From assembly GCA_024509875.1 (NCBI GenBank), contig JAMPIV010012152.1:904534-968533 (forward strand): a stretch of 64,000 nucleotides of DNA, written 5' to 3'. Both the position numbers and the translations under genes were made by a program. Each line of letters opens with the position of its first letter. Position 1 is the stretch's first letter. Below are positions 43,024 to 55,429 of this stretch, piece by piece. The stretch is from Oreohelix idahoensis (taxonomy: Eukaryota > Mollusca > Gastropoda > Stylommatophora > Oreohelicidae). A model generated the notes under the pieces. It ran no database searches, had not been told where the DNA came from, and saw only the letters and a program-made list of their open reading frames with translations.

Positions 43024-44106
43024 ATGGCTGACTTGGTCAAATTTAGGTCTGCCACACTGCAGTTGGGAAAAGAGCTTGGCAATAGTGGTGATGATCTATT
43101 CCAGTATGCCACGACGAAATGTGAAAGGTATATGGACAGAGAAGAAAAGAGATTAGAAGTAGAAGCCAAGAAAGTAGAATCAGAGAGAGAAGCTAAGAAA
43201 TTAGAAGCAGAGAGAAAAGCTAAGAAATTAGAAGCAGAGAGAGAAGCCATGAAATTAGAAGCTGAGAGAGAAGAACGAAGGTTACAAGCAGAGGCTGAGA
43301 GAGAAAAAAGGAGGTTACAAGCAGAGAGCGACCATGAGCTGAAAATGAGACAGCTTGAACATCATGCTGGGACTATCACCCATGGTAATAGCTCGCCTCA
43401 TTCTGCGAATAGCTCGTTTCAGAACACGGCAAATGGAGCCATGAGTTTCCACCTAGATCCATTTGTTGAAAAGGAGGACGCAATTGAGTCGTACCTGGAT
43501 AGGTATGAAAGGCTAGCCTCTACATATGGACTGGAAAAGGAAAAATGGAGTTTAAAGTTATCCCAGGGATTGAGAGGTATTGCATATGATGTGTTTCTGA
43601 AACTCCCCAAAGAAGATCAGGAAAGTTATGAAATACTAAAGCAAGCCTTACTGATCCGGTATGAAAAGAACTCTGAGGTATATAGGAAGAAATTTAGAAC
43701 TTCTAAACCTCTACCTGGAGAAACATATAACCAGTTCTCAGCTAGGCTAGAAACGTATTTGTTGAAATGGAGTAGTTTAGGTAAGTATCAGAAAACCTAC
43801 GAGGATCTGAAAGAAATGGTTATGTTAGAGCAAGTGAAAGATCCCATGTCTCAAGAAATGAGGAAATTACTTATGGAACAAGGAGCAGAGAGGCTGGAAG
43901 ACACCTTGAAATGTGCAGAGAGGTACCAAGCAGCTCAAGCTGAACTGGTAGGAACAAAAAGAAAGCAAGTAGAAGGATATAAGCCCCCACCACAAAATAC
44001 CAAGGTTGACCAAAAAGACCAACAGTACAGAAATAAGCCAAGATTGGATGATAAGGACAAAAACCCTCAGACTCAGGAAAAGAAACCCTATAAAAAAGGG
44101 AGATAA
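43024..44106 (+). CDS. gag: gag of element B: coiled coil and SCAN-like capsid
   Basis: ATG at 43024 begins MADLVKF. Residues about 38-112 are a charged coiled coil with repeated KLEAERE. Residues about 140-300 are capsid; YRKKFRTSKPLPGETYNQF, LLKWSSLG, MVMLEQVKD and TLKCAERYQAA correspond to element A and to the SCAN-related part of GMR1-like gags. The C-terminus is Lys/Gln-rich and ends at TAA 44104-44106. The CCHC knuckle is encoded just downstream in a different frame, as in element A. At 360 codons this is an intact gag, comparable with element A's broken one. It would form the particle shell in the cytoplasm. Confidence 0.92.
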   Translation: MADLVKFRSATLQLGKELGNSGDDLFQYATTKCERYMDREEKRLEVEAKKVESEREAKKLEAERKAKKLEAEREAMKLEAEREERRLQAEAEREKRRLQAESDHELKMRQLEHHAGTITHGNSSPHSANSSFQNTANGAMSFHLDPFVEKEDAIESYLDRYERLASTYGLEKEKWSLKLSQGLRGIAYDVFLKLPKEDQESYEILKQALLIRYEKNSEVYRKKFRTSKPLPGETYNQFSARLETYLLKWSSLGKYQKTYEDLKEMVMLEQVKDPMSQEMRKLLMEQGAERLEDTLKCAERYQAAQAELVGTKRKQVEGYKPPPQNTKVDQKDQQYRNKPRLDDKDKNPQTQEKKPYKKGR

Positions 44107-44500
44107 GTGGTGCAAAATTTGTAAGATGAGTAACCACAACACTGTAGCTTGTAGAAGGAAAACCCCTCATCACGCTGCATGTTTAGCAACAGGGAATAGG
44201 ACAGATATCATGGAAATGACAGGGAGTCAGAATAGCCTCCGTCATCCCCCTGTGAGTGAGCTCGTAACCGTGAACGGCAATCGAGTCATATGCTTATATG
44301 ATACCGGCCTGGATTTCGACTCAGTTGTGAGTTCAACCCTAGTGCACTCTGATCAAATTACCACAGAAACCGTGGAAATACAAGGGGCAACTAAGGGAAC
44401 AGCAACCATGACACTTCCTATAGCTAGGATCAATGTGAAATCTCGCTACGTGGAAGGAGTGATAACAGCCGCAGTGATAGTGACCCTATATACCCGCTGA
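44080..44500 (+). pseudogene. pro: Element B CCHC knuckle and aspartic protease
   Basis: The frame overlaps the gag end. It encodes CKICKMSNHNTVAC, a CCHC knuckle, then LYDTGLDFDSVV, the protease active site, and TETVEIQGATKG, shared with element A. Relative to element A two bases are missing near 44480 (element A reads AVIDEP), which throws the frame to a stop at 44498-44500. Entry from gag would need a +1 shift here but -1 in element A, so no conserved recoding signal is claimed. Confidence 0.85.
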
Positions 44501-44502
44501 TA

Positions 44503-44982
44503 TTGGGGTGTAAGTATGTATTTTTGGGTGACCCAGTAAAACCTGTTGTCCTGGCAGCAGTCCAGAACAGGTCGAGCACCAAAAACGAGGAGGAAAATCC
44601 TAACAATACTCAGCCAGAGGAGATGAAGAAGGCTCAATCAGAAGATGACACATTGAAGCCTTGTTTTGGCAAATTGCCAAAGGCCCATAACCCTCCAGAA
44701 AAAGGAGACTTGTATATGAAAAATGGACTACTGTATAGAAAAGCTGGTACAGGACCTCAAGGACATGGACAGCTGGTAATACCAAAATCATACAGGGAGA
44801 AAGTTATGGAGCTAGCACATGCTATTCCATTTAGTGGACACATGGGAATTGGTGCCACAAGTCAACGGATAGCTTGTCACTATTATTGGCCAGGGATCAC
44901 GGAAGATATCAAACTATATGTGAAATCTTGTCCAGAGCGTCAACGTGTAGCCCAAAACATGGGACTGCACCAGCAACTCTAG
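44503..44982 (+). pseudogene. pol: Element B protease end and integrase zinc domain
   Basis: Begins within the protease C-terminus (GCKYVFLG), then a linker, then the zinc domain: LAHAIPFSGHMG supplies the two histidines and SCPERQ the first cysteine. The expected second cysteine is Arg, explained by a TGT to CGT change, so the HHCC site is broken. A small deletion near 44950 shifts the frame into a stop at 44980-44982. Confidence 0.85.
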
Positions 44983-46895
44983 GAGAAATGCCAATCATGG
45001 GTACTCCATTCGAGAGAGTTGCAGTGGATATTGTTGGACCCCTCACTAGGACTAAGAGAAGAAATAGTTATATCTTAACTCTAGTTGATACATGCTCTAT
45101 GTGGGGAGAGGCCGTAGCCATGGCATCTATAGATTCTAAGCATGTGGCAGAGGCACTGTTGACAATATTCTCCAGGTTATGGTTCCCACATCAAATATTG
45201 ACTGACAATGGTTCTCAGTTCAAGGGAAAGCTAACCCAAGAAGTGTTCAGGATATTTCAAGCCAGACATTTTCATTGCTATCCGTATCACCCACAAGGAA
45301 ATGGACAAGTCGAACGGTTCAATGGTACGCTCATTTCTATTCTCAGAAAGCTGGCAAGTGAAAGACCTGAAACATGGGATGAATACTTACCCGCTGCATT
45401 ATTTGCTTATCGGGAAGTCCCACACAATTCCACAGGAATGGCACCGGCCACATTGTTGTTTGGTCGGCCTATAAAAGGTCCACTGGAAGCATTGCTGCGG
45501 ACTTGGACAGATGTGAAGGCAGAGGAAAGTGTCACCTCATCAATTCAGTATGTAAATGAGTTGACAACTCGACTGAAAATGGGCTGGAAATTGGCTAATG
45601 ACAATCTTCGCAGAGCCAGAAAGAAACATACTGAATACTATAACAAGAAAGCAAAGGATAGGGAACTTGCTTTTGGAGACAAAGTGCTTCTTTTATTGCC
45701 CAGCAGTAACAACAAACTGCAGATTGGTTGGCAGGGTCCATATAACGTGCTGGAGAAAGTATCGAGGACTAATTACAAAATTGACAAGAAAGGCAAAGAA
45801 AAGGGGTACCATGTTAATCTGTTAAAGAAATATTATGACAGGACATCAACGGAGGTAGCCCATATGATGACTCTGGCCATCGCAACCGAAATGAAGCATG
45901 AACCACTTACCTCAATAGAGTATCCATTAAGACAGACTGAGACATATGAACAAGTCAAAATTAGTTCTCAGTTAACTCAGGAACAGAGGGAGCAAGTTAA
46001 AGAGGTTCTAAAAACACATGCAGATGTGTTAACTGATAAACCAGGATGCACCAACTTATTGACATATGACATGAAGGTCATCGATCCAACACCGATCTGC
46101 ATGAAGACCTACCCTATACCATATGCCAAGGCACAAGCATTGAAGGAGGAAATTGATTATCTTTTGCAAGAACAAATCATCTCCAAGTCAGAATCACCTT
46201 ACAGTTCAAGTGTTGTACTGTTGAGAAAACCAAGTGGAGAACACCGACTCTGTATCGATTACCGGAAATTAAATGCGATCACTGAAACCCAAGCTGATCC
46301 ATTACCGGATACCAATCAGCTGTGCTCGAAGCTAAGTGCTGCGAAATATTTCTCTAAGGTCGATTTAAGTAAGGGATATTACCAGATTCCTTTCAAACCC
46401 GAGATCCGACACATGCTGGCTTTTAGCACTTCGGATGGTCACTACGAATTTAATGTACTACCATTCCGGTTGAAAAACGCACCAAGCGTATTTTCCAGGA
46501 TGATGAGGAAATTGCTGGAACCCTTGAACAAATCTAACATCACCAACTTTATGGATGACATTCTCATAGCCACGGAAACATTTGAGGATCATCTACATTC
46601 TCTATCAATGTTACTGGGTAGACTCAGAGAGGCAGGTTTGACTGCTCGCCCAACAAAGTGTGTAATCGGATGTCAGGAATTAGAATTTTTGGGACATACA
46701 ATTTGTCATGGAAACATGTCTCCTGATCCCAAAAATATAGAAAAGTTAAAGAATGCCCCTAGACCACAGACAAAAAAGGATGTGAGGTCGTTCGTATCCT
46801 TAGGAGGATTTTATCAAAAGTACATCAAAGACTTCAACACCTTATGTGTACCTTTGACGGATCTGACAAAGAAATGGAAGCCTGAAACACAATAA
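44950..46895 (+). pseudogene. pol: Element B pol: integrase core, GPY/F, reverse transcriptase, part of RNase H connection
   Basis: The open frame runs from 44874 but is meaningful from about 44950. The DDE core has Asp in AVDIVGPL (about 45028), Asp in LTDNGSQF (about 45202) and Glu in GQVERFNG (about 45316). GPY/F follows (IGWQGPY, about 45735). Reverse transcriptase has SKVDLSKGYYQ (about 46360), LPFRLKNAP where element A has LPFGLKNAP (a Gly to Arg change in a conserved motif), and FMDD (about 46552). The frame breaks near 46885 at the start of RNase H, ending at TAA 46893-46895. Integrase again precedes polymerase. Confidence 0.92.
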
Positions 46896-47395
46896 AGTGG
46901 ACTGCAGAGTGTGAGCATGCATATTCAGAGTTGAAGCATAAACTCACTAGTAGGCCTATTCTGAAGTTACCCGATATGACGCAAGAGTTTATAGTACGGA
47001 CTGATGCAAGCAATGTAGGAATTGGGGCCGCGCTTTTGCAAAAATCTCAGACCCAGAATGAGGAACTGTTTCCTGTTGCTTATGCCAGCCGCAAGTTGAA
47101 CGCGGCAGAAAAGAATTACTCTACTATAGAGAGGGAATGTTTAGCATTGGTGTGGGCCATCAATACGTTTCAACCCTATTTGTATGGCAAGTCATTTGTG
47201 GTCCAGTGCGATCATCAACCCTTGTCATTTTTGGCCTCATCACGTCATGCAAATACTCGCTTACTAAGATGGTCATTATTGATTCAGCCATACTCCTTCA
47301 CTATTGAATATATTCCTGGAAAACAGAATGTGGGCGCAGATTTTCTCAGTCGCCATCCCACAGAGTTGGAGCAAGATAGAAGGAAGGAAAACTGA
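46896..47395 (+). pseudogene. pol: Element B RNase H
   Basis: Continues pol in another frame from about 46898 (KWTAECEHAY). It carries RTDASNVGIG, ERECLAL, CDHQPL and GADFLSRHP, the four acidic positions of RNase H. It ends at TGA 47393-47395, about 80 bp before the LTR. Confidence 0.9.
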
Positions 47396-47457
47396 CTTTG
47401 GAATGGTCGATTTGCAATTGTCTTGTACCCAATAGTTAAGCTAGATATCATCCAGCT

Positions 47458-47475
47458 TAAAATATTTGGGAGCTA
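47458..47475 (+). other. Polypurine tract region of element B
   Basis: TAAAATATTTGGGAGCTA precedes the LTR. It is less pure than element A's but sits at the expected place. Confidence 0.55.
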
Positions 47476-49797
47476 TGTCGCCAAATTGGTTTCAAGTCAT
47501 TGCAAACGTGTTCAGGTAGATTTATGAACCCGTCAACGATCGATTGACCGCTTTCAAAATGGCGGTGTATCAGCGAGATGTGTATCAGACAGAGGAAATC
47601 GCCAACGATAAATAAAAGCAGAAGGGAATCCTTATTAAAAGGATTTTACATTTTAGTACAGGGAAGGATTGTGTATAACTGCATATAAGAAGGAACGGTA
47701 GGAAGTTCTCATTTACGGAGATATATGCGTATTTCGGCTGCCCACAGTTACGCTGAAAGCGTGTAAACCCACTTCTGTTCTAAATATTAAAATCAACAAA
47801 TAACAGTTTGGGAAATTACATGGATAGGAAGATAGAGATTTATAGGCTGTATAAAACAAGATAAGATGGAACTATATGGATACTATATATGCCGAGAATG
47901 AGAAAGGCAAAAATTCAGTCGACGCACAGATCGGCTGAAATCGCTGTTCGGGAAACATTTTCAGGCCTAGTTCTAAGCTGTGACGTCAGTACCCTCCGAT
48001 ACGCTCGCGCTATGCGTATATAAGCGTATCGGTAAAATTCAGAGGCACACATCGAAAGAGATTTGAGACAGACGGACGGACGGCAGATAATCGCCACTAC
48101 GCTACATCTATCTGAAGTGTGAGCGAATCGCCATAAGTTTCAGTCATATCTGGAGTCTGAGGGTAAGCGAAATTAGAATAACTACCGTGTATAATAATTT
48201 TTCTTTTATTTCAGGTTCATATATAGAGTTCACAAAATATGCCTGTATAATATTCATTGATATAATGTATTGTTATTTTGAATATGATTTAAACATGTGC
48301 TTTGTGGATGATTGTTGTTTGTACTAAAAGGTATTCAAACTAGCCCCACAGCCAAATAGAAAATATTTATTATATTAAATGCTGTATCTCGTCGATATAA
48401 AATGATTTATCACTTACGAAGATAAAGGCAGTCCCATGACCAGAGATTGCCATAGGGAAATGAATTGTATACCGCGTTTACGAGGTTAAGGTGACTAGTC
48501 CCCTTCCTCGCTGCCTTTTCCTTCCCTAAATTTGAGCGCACAATTGAGTGCCCATTTACAGCTGGTAAACTGGAGTGTTCCACAGCCAGTTTCAGTAGAC
48601 AGCAACCTGATCGCGTGGTCACTCACTGTAATTTATTTATGTATTAATTTTGTGTAGAGGCTAAGAATAGCATCAGTATTTGAATTTGTACTTGATATGA
48701 TTTGGAAGGATCAAGTTATAGATCAGAAAGGGAGGTATAAGAGCGGAATAAACCAGATGATGTTTATTACTGATATGTTAATATTAATTCTGTATCATTG
48801 AAATGATGTTACTTGCTATGACTGTATAACTTTGAAATCTGATGACTGACTAGTCTGACTTATGTACTAGTCAGTTACACTTAATTGAAATGTTAATACT
48901 TGTATATCACTGAACTGATGTCCTTACTTACTATGATTGTATAACGGTGACATCTGATGACTGACTGGTCTGACATCTGTGCTAGTCAGCTACAAGTCTA
49001 GCCAGATACTAGCCAAGGCTGATATGATGTTTCAGGTTCCATGAAATAACTCAAACCAAGACTGTCACGTATCAGAAGCCTGTGTTGTTCATCAGAGGCA
49101 ATCCCACAAAAGTGCAGGACCCCAAAGAGTGAACTTAAACTGGTCATTGGCATCCCTACAGCTGGGTCTACCAATACTGATATATGCAACAGACAGTCCG
49201 TGTCAGCAGGATCAAGAGTCACAGATAAGTGTCCATTTATGACACTGACTACCCATAAAAGAAACAGCCAATAGTATTCAAACGAATAGATAATTCAGTC
49301 AAGTGATGACAGTTATTTGTAAAGTCAAAGGACTAAAAACCGTGATTGCAGTAACTGTAATATTGAAGATCTTGAAGTCTAAACAGACAATAATAGTAAT
49401 TGTGTGAATATTTTATATATATAATTTTATGCTCTTTTCCAATTAGTAGAAATAGAATATTAGTGTAATTATTAAAATATTTTAACTGTACCTGAGGAAT
49501 TATTCACTTATTACATTTGTGGTTACAGTGAATGTTCATTTTATTATCTCCTAGAATATAATTAATCATAAGATAGTCACAGGGAGGAGACGCCTTAAAT
49601 CCTGGTACAACTTCTTACCATCTGGCCAGGGTTTTCACAGTCTGACTATTCCTATGATAGCCATACACCAGTGCTTATTTCTAGGACTGGGGTATTTCTT
49701 GTAAGACCAGAACTCTTTACTGGCAGACCATCCTGGTAGCCTATGACATACCTGGAATCCTATATAGATAACTAAATTTAATTAACCTCCCGCTACA
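47476..49797 (+). repeat. 3' LTR of element B, 2322 bp
   Basis: TGTCGCC to CGCTACA, followed by target copy ACGTA. It keeps the short TA tract and the CRE/TATA module (47981-48032). Confidence 0.95.
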
Positions 49798-50896
49798 ACG
49801 TATCATATTCTGACGCGCGATAAATTTACCGTTTATACTAATTTATACACTCGCGTATTCAATATATATATATTTAAGAAAAACTCTCCGCGAGTCAAAT
49901 AGTTAAAAACACACGTATATACAGAACTGAACTGTATTAATTGGTTATAAATCCCTTAACGGCTTCAAAATTAATTTAAGCATCTGTTATCTTGGGAAAT
50001 AACGTATAGATATATCATTTAATTTACAAATGGAAACTTTTGAGATGAGTTTATTTAATAGATTTAATTTAACACAAAATCTAGTGAAATAAAATGAAAG
50101 AACTAGACCACTGATCACTTGAAACTAATATATTTTACCGTTGCACAGAATAAATTCATTCCAATATAGCCGACAATCCAGACGAAATCTAGCAGGATTC
50201 TACTATAAGCTATTGCTTATTTAAATCTCTGGCAAACGAATGATAAACTGCATTCTTCAGTAGTCTGAATATATATTAAATGAAATGAGAGGTAATATCT
50301 AGATGTTAAGTTTAACGCATTATTTAAAATCAGGGAACATCCTGATTCCTGCGCCGCCAGTCCCCGCTCTATTTCCCAACTCTCTACCGCTTAGACTTTC
50401 CCCGCTCGTCTCGTTCTGCGAGCGGTTCTCTGGTTCACACTGAGGGCTTAAACGACAGCGGAAACTGCTTCGTCCGTTTTGGGGACCACTACTGCCTTTG
50501 ATCGTATCCCGCTTTCCTTTTTGGACTTTGGCAACGCCCTACTAGGCAGTAAGAAAGAAAGGTGAAGGAGGTAGTTGATTAGATCGCTCTAAGGTAAGGC
50601 AGAAGGCGTGGCTTAACCTTCCCTTTAAGACAAAGCGATGTCCTGGATGTGCGCATGAAACTATCTAATATTAATTATCCAACGTGTTGAAAATCCACGT
50701 GGAAATGATACATACTAATTTGCCCAGGTGGTAGAATTCCCCGTTGCTATTGTGCATGCTAATGAGCCCGCGTGGAATCCACATTGACTCTTGTGTTTCA
50801 CACAAATCCAGGGGCTGCGATGCTATTCGAGACTACAATTATTTTATCATCCATAGATTCAGGGACTTTACTTGTCATACTCTACGTCACATAAAG

Positions 50897-51600
50897 CAGT
50901 AGCTTTATTTTTTTTTAATGTGGGGATTCACAATTTCCTAGTAAGTACAGCTTCGAGTGAGACCTTGTTTATATATCAGAATTAATATATCGTTATGCCA
51001 GAAATGCCTAAATGTACAGATGAAGAACTGAACTTTTATAAGGTATGAAACGGAATCCTGCAAAGGCATCTTAAGCAAAACTCATAAAGAAAATGGAGAC
51101 TCTAACAGAAATACTCACCCCAACATGGATAGGCTCATCATGTGACGTATTCTTTCCAGAACGTTGTCTCCATTACAGCTGCTGTGAACGCATCACGATT
51201 CTGGGCAATTCGACCAGCATCAGCCAAAGACAAGTTCAGTCTCTCTGTGATGTCCTGGGTCCACCGTCGTCTAAGTCGACCCCTTCTCCTTTTTCCAGTG
51301 ACCATGCCTTCCATCACTGTCTTTTCCAAACTATTATGTCTTTTTATATGACATGGATAGGCTACAGGGAGAAAATAGCCTTTAAAATGAACTATGTATT
51401 GATTGAGGAATTATTAAGAAAATGCGTTCATGAGACATTGTCTGGATTGTAAATATGAATAAACCGTTTTAATAGATATTGAAGACTTTCTTGCCTAACT
51501 CATGTTGCAAGTTATTCAGTTTATGCTATAATTAACACACCACAAATAACACCACAGAGGAATTTCAGGAACAAACGTGGGTTACAATATTCATCAAGAA
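50897..51600. other. Mostly unassigned, with one LINE scrap
   Basis: Between solo LTR Y and element E. Apart from the LINE fragment at about 51138-51329 I see no gene or repeat boundary. Confidence 0.5.
51138..51329 (-). pseudogene. LINE polymerase C-terminal fragment
   Basis: Minus-strand residues GKRRRGRLRRRWTQDI, LNLSLADAGRIAQNRDAF match the conserved tail of many non-LTR polymerases (basic GRPRxRW, then SL...A.DR). The start codon is internal. No other part of the element is nearby. Confidence 0.75.
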
Positions 51601-51838
51601 GCAAACATCTCTGCCAGTATTCCAGTAATTTATGACTTGAATATCATAAGCATTTACGCACCCCATACGGTCACACAGTGACTAAATGGTACCGTGAGTT
51701 CCTATACCCCCGGTCACACATGGACTAAATGGTGCCGTAACCAGTCCTCTGAAAGTTATAGCATACAAAAGAGGATATACCAAACGAAGCGGATAGGATA
51801 TATATAAAACTCTACAAATGGATACAAATTAACAACAA

Positions 51839-52582
51839 ATGGCACAGTCACTCCCTCCACAACAGTATCAACAGGCTTCTAATATCCCGCTCCCAACTGA
51901 GCAGGATTCAACCATGACAGCTTTCCAGCGGACAACAGATACACTATCTAACGTGGACCACTACGCCAAGTTCAACCAAATACGATCAGTGATAACTCCT
52001 TTTGCAGGAGAGGAGAAACTTTTTAGGAAATGGCTCGTAGATATTCACAAATTTTCTTCAATGGTAAATTCTATCACGGATGCAGACAAAAAACGAGTTG
52101 CATGTTTGTCTAGTGATTCGCTGGTCACAGATTTTTTACGAAGGCGTATGCAGTTCTATCCAGACGAAACATATGAATCCCTCAAGAAGGAACTAATGAG
52201 TAGATATAGTGACATAATGGACGACCAGCACGCTTGGTCATTACTTAGACAGATCAGGCAGGAAAGGAATGAACCAGTCCAATTCTACGGTGACTGATTG
52301 TTGAATCTTGCTGAAGAAGCATTTTTTGATGGATCTATCCCATCACCAGAGCTCGAACGTCATTTGGTAGGAATATTCGTTGATGGACTCCATGCCGACA
52401 ATCTGAAACTTCATCTTATCCGTAGGGATACGAAAACAATAACGGAGACAATTCAGGCAGCAGTAGCAGAGAATAATGTTTACAAAAGGTTCCACCAGAG
52501 AATAGGTCGGGAGCCACGATTTAATGCAGTCCCTGATCACGAACCCATGGAAGTAGACCATGCAAGACAACAATGGCGTTAA
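51839..52582 (+). pseudogene. gag: gag of element E
   Basis: ATG at 51839 opens a frame with FAGEEKLFRKWLVDI and YESLKKELMSRYSD followed by HAWSLLRQIRQERNEPVQFYGD, typical of gypsy capsids. TGA at 52295-52297 interrupts; the same frame continues with LLNLAEEAF to 52580. A CGA to TGA change would explain the stop. It is unrelated in sequence to the GMR1-like gags and has no long coiled coil. Confidence 0.85.
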
Positions 52583-52639
52583 CCTGACACCCACAGACAC
52601 CATAACCATACTGGACGTGATCTATAACAACATTCATAT

Positions 52640-52892
52640 GGACCAGTACAAAGACAGAATGTGCACAATGTGTCCACCATCATCTGCTACACTTGTAATA
52701 AAAAAGGACATATGTCTAAGAATTGCAGAAACAGAAACGCAGATAACTACCACAGGCAGTTTCCAGCTAATACAAGGTACCCACAGGGAAACTACACTTA
52801 TGAACAACAAAGACACAATACCCAGCACAGTTTCTCCAGAGGTCAACCAATGCAGGGAAACGGACTTGGCCCGCGTTAGGAGGGATCTTTAG
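52640..52892 (+). pseudogene. Element E nucleocapsid with CCHC knuckle
   Basis: In the frame of 52661, CYTCNKKGHMSKNC gives a perfect C-x2-C-x4-H-x4-C knuckle, followed by a Gln/Asn/Arg-rich stretch. A frame change near 52570-52650 separates it from gag. Confidence 0.88.
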
Positions 52893-52959
52893 CCGTGTCC
52901 GAAGCAGATGTAGCAACAACAAATGCTCCATTCAAAGGTCCCATGTACAAAATGACAAG

Positions 52960-53556
52960 CGAAGAAAACTGAATGAAATCCACCAAATAACAGAGGAACT
53001 ACCATTAGTTCACACTAATAGCACTCAATATGAAATCACCATACATCCCGACCCAAGGTCCTGTCTAATCACCATTGAGAACAGGAATTACAGAGCGCTC
53101 ATAGATACAGGAGCATCTGTAAGCCTCATAAGGGAACAACTTTATAAGCAAATAAAGAAATACGCACAGTTCCAGCATTACAGAACATAAATGGCCTCCG
53201 TAGGAGGGAAAGAATTGAAATCCTTAGGCATTGCCCATGTCACATTCAAGATTGGCAGCCAGACAATCACACATGCATTCGTTATCACTAGAGGCATGAG
53301 TAGAAGATTTATCCTAGGAAGAGATTTTCTGTCAAAACACCAAGCCCGGATATGTTTTGATCTACGGAAAATAAGAATAAATGAAGAATATGTAGTACTC
53401 CAAGATGACATCCATATTGCATCATTGATCCGTTTAACAGCCCCGGTTAACCTCTTACCAAATTCATTAGTCATAGCCAAGGGTAAGATCAAAGCGTCAC
53501 AATATATAAAACCTGGACAAACTATTCACGTGAACCCATACCGGGAGAAGATATAA
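52960..53556 (+). pseudogene. pro: Element E aspartic protease
   Basis: YRALIDTGASVSLI near 53090-53130 is the active site and RRFILGRDFLSKH near 53309-53340 the conserved flap-distal motif. TAA at 53188-53190 interrupts the same frame. Size and motifs fit retroviral-type proteases. Confidence 0.88.
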
Positions 53557-54470
53557 ATGAAGACCCAATGCTATTTATTACGGAAGGAATAGCAGAAGTC
53601 ACAACAAACAGAGACTTCCCGGTTATGATAGTCAACACGTCTGGTAAAACGACAACTATTGCTAGAGGTGCTATCATAGCTCAAGTACAATCAACCTCCA
53701 TACGAGACACCTACAAAACTAAGCAAGGTAACACTGACCGACATAATGCAGACGAGATTCATACCCATCAATCCCCGCTCCCGCGTCAGACCACACAAAG
53801 TTTCCCCGCCACCCCATTGACTCTGCTGCATGGCATGTTAGGTCTAAAGGCAAGACTGATCGATATAGGAGGCATCGTAAACAACACATCACTTCGCAGA
53901 ACCATACCCATCAGTCCCCGCCCCCGCGTCAGACAACACAATACACCCCCCGCCGCCCCCAAGGTTCAGTGCAAGTGCTTCGACACACCATAATACACCC
54001 ATGGAGAAAGACGGAGAGTTCATCACATGCTAGACAATTGCCCGGAGGATACCTGGAAGCACCGAAAAGAGAAATGGTATACACGGATGGCACAGAATAT
54101 ATTTTAGATCACCCGCAAATATCGATCACGAAGACAACCCGAAACCGATTATCAATTTCATTACCCCGATATTGTTGATCAAGAGATCATTAGAGAAGCC
54201 TATCGGAATACACTGTCTCCTGAGGAAAAACATAACCTCATGATGAACACTGTAAACCTAGTTACACAAGATCAACCCAGGTTGCAAACATGTAGAGTAA
54301 GCAACCTTCGCAAAATCCCAAACACTTCGAATCGATGTAGATCACAGAACGATCGAGCCTGTTTCATTCCCTACACAGGATTATATAAATTACATTGCTA
54401 CAAATCGACGTCACTTCAGTCCACAGAAGAGAGACTCCTACCACCACCATCAACCAACCAGACGAATAAT
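53557..54470 (+). pseudogene. Element E protease-to-polymerase linker, decayed
   Basis: About 53568-53700 encodes ITEGIAEVTTNRDFPVMIVN and TIARGAIIAQVQS, typical of the segment before gypsy polymerases. The rest shows His/Pro/Arg-rich frames with many interruptions. Confidence 0.6.
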
Positions 54471-54474
54471 CCCT

Positions 54475-54700
54475 TTGATGTCCTGCCACACAACCGGATG
54501 GATAAATTGCCGTAGTGGAAGAGAGAGCGCACGAGTAAATTGCCGTAGTGAAAGAGAAAGCGCACCAGTCATCATGATAGTAGCCAAGAAAGATGGATCA
54601 TCACGTTTTTTCTGTGACTACCGTGTTTTAAATCTTTTCACTAAAGTTACCTCATACCCTTTACCAAGAATCGACGACATCCCATTTGCAGAATTACGAG
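54475..54700 (+). pseudogene. pol: Element E reverse transcriptase, fingers only
   Basis: VIMIVAKKDGSSRFFCDYRVLN and SYPLPRIDDIP are polymerase motifs of the Ty3/gypsy type. The match ends near 54690, before the first catalytic Asp; palm and all later domains are deleted. A unit of about 38 bp with AAATTGCCGTAGTG is tandemly duplicated at 54505-54580, inside this frame. Confidence 0.85.
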
Positions 54701-55329
54701 AAAGACTTCAATACAGGGATGCAAGATTACGGAACGAAGAGTCTAACACACCCACTTTAGATTTGCATGAGGATGAAACCCCACAGCAGGTGATAACAAA
54801 TCAAACATATTATAAATCAGAGGTGCCAACCACAAGCTCACATCAGTCAGACTTGGAATAGAGCAGTGACGACAACATTTCTCTTCAGCGAGTACGCGAT
54901 AAAAGAATAAATCAAGCCCCAATTACTTCAGATGCTGAATTATCCACGCACACCCTTACTGAAATCATCGATAGTGCTCCCAGATCACCGATAAGAGTAG
55001 AGTCTGACATAGACACGCTCAGCCCACTCGATAATCAGGACAACATGGCAGATGAACCCTTCACTGACATTAGGTCAGTCGCCAAACGTCCGTACGAGTC
55101 TTCCTCTGACGATTCCATACCCAGGGCAATATACATACGACCGTCACAAGAACATGTCAGAAACAAAATCCTTCGCAAACGTCTTCCTGCACAGAGATGC
55201 AAATCGACTCTGCAACACTTACCTCCCACACCATCGTTACCAACTTCATGTCGAGCGACGACAAACACAACGTTTTCAACGCCCACGCCAACATATGACA
55301 ATCGCTTATCCAAATATCCAAACGTGAGA
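54701..55329 (+). pseudogene. Element E hydrophilic stretch of unknown origin
   Basis: Frames rich in Ser, Asp, Glu, Arg and Thr (DLHEDETPQQ, SPIRVESDIDTLSP, KRPYESSSDDSIP) continue to about 55329 with one TAG at 54859-54861. It may be the far C-terminus of integrase or pol; no motif proves this. Confidence 0.4.
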
Positions 55330-55429
55330 TAACACTGCTGGAACTCGCCAAACTGTTTTTTAGTACTAGTTCCACCACCTAGTACTCACCAGCTTTATTT
55401 TTTGGCCGAATGTTTTTTTTTTTTTTATA

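Noticed and set aside
51839..54861. BEL/Pao assignment for element E
   Set aside because: Polymerase motifs (KKDGSSRFFCDYRVLN, SYPLPRIDD) are of Ty3/gypsy type.
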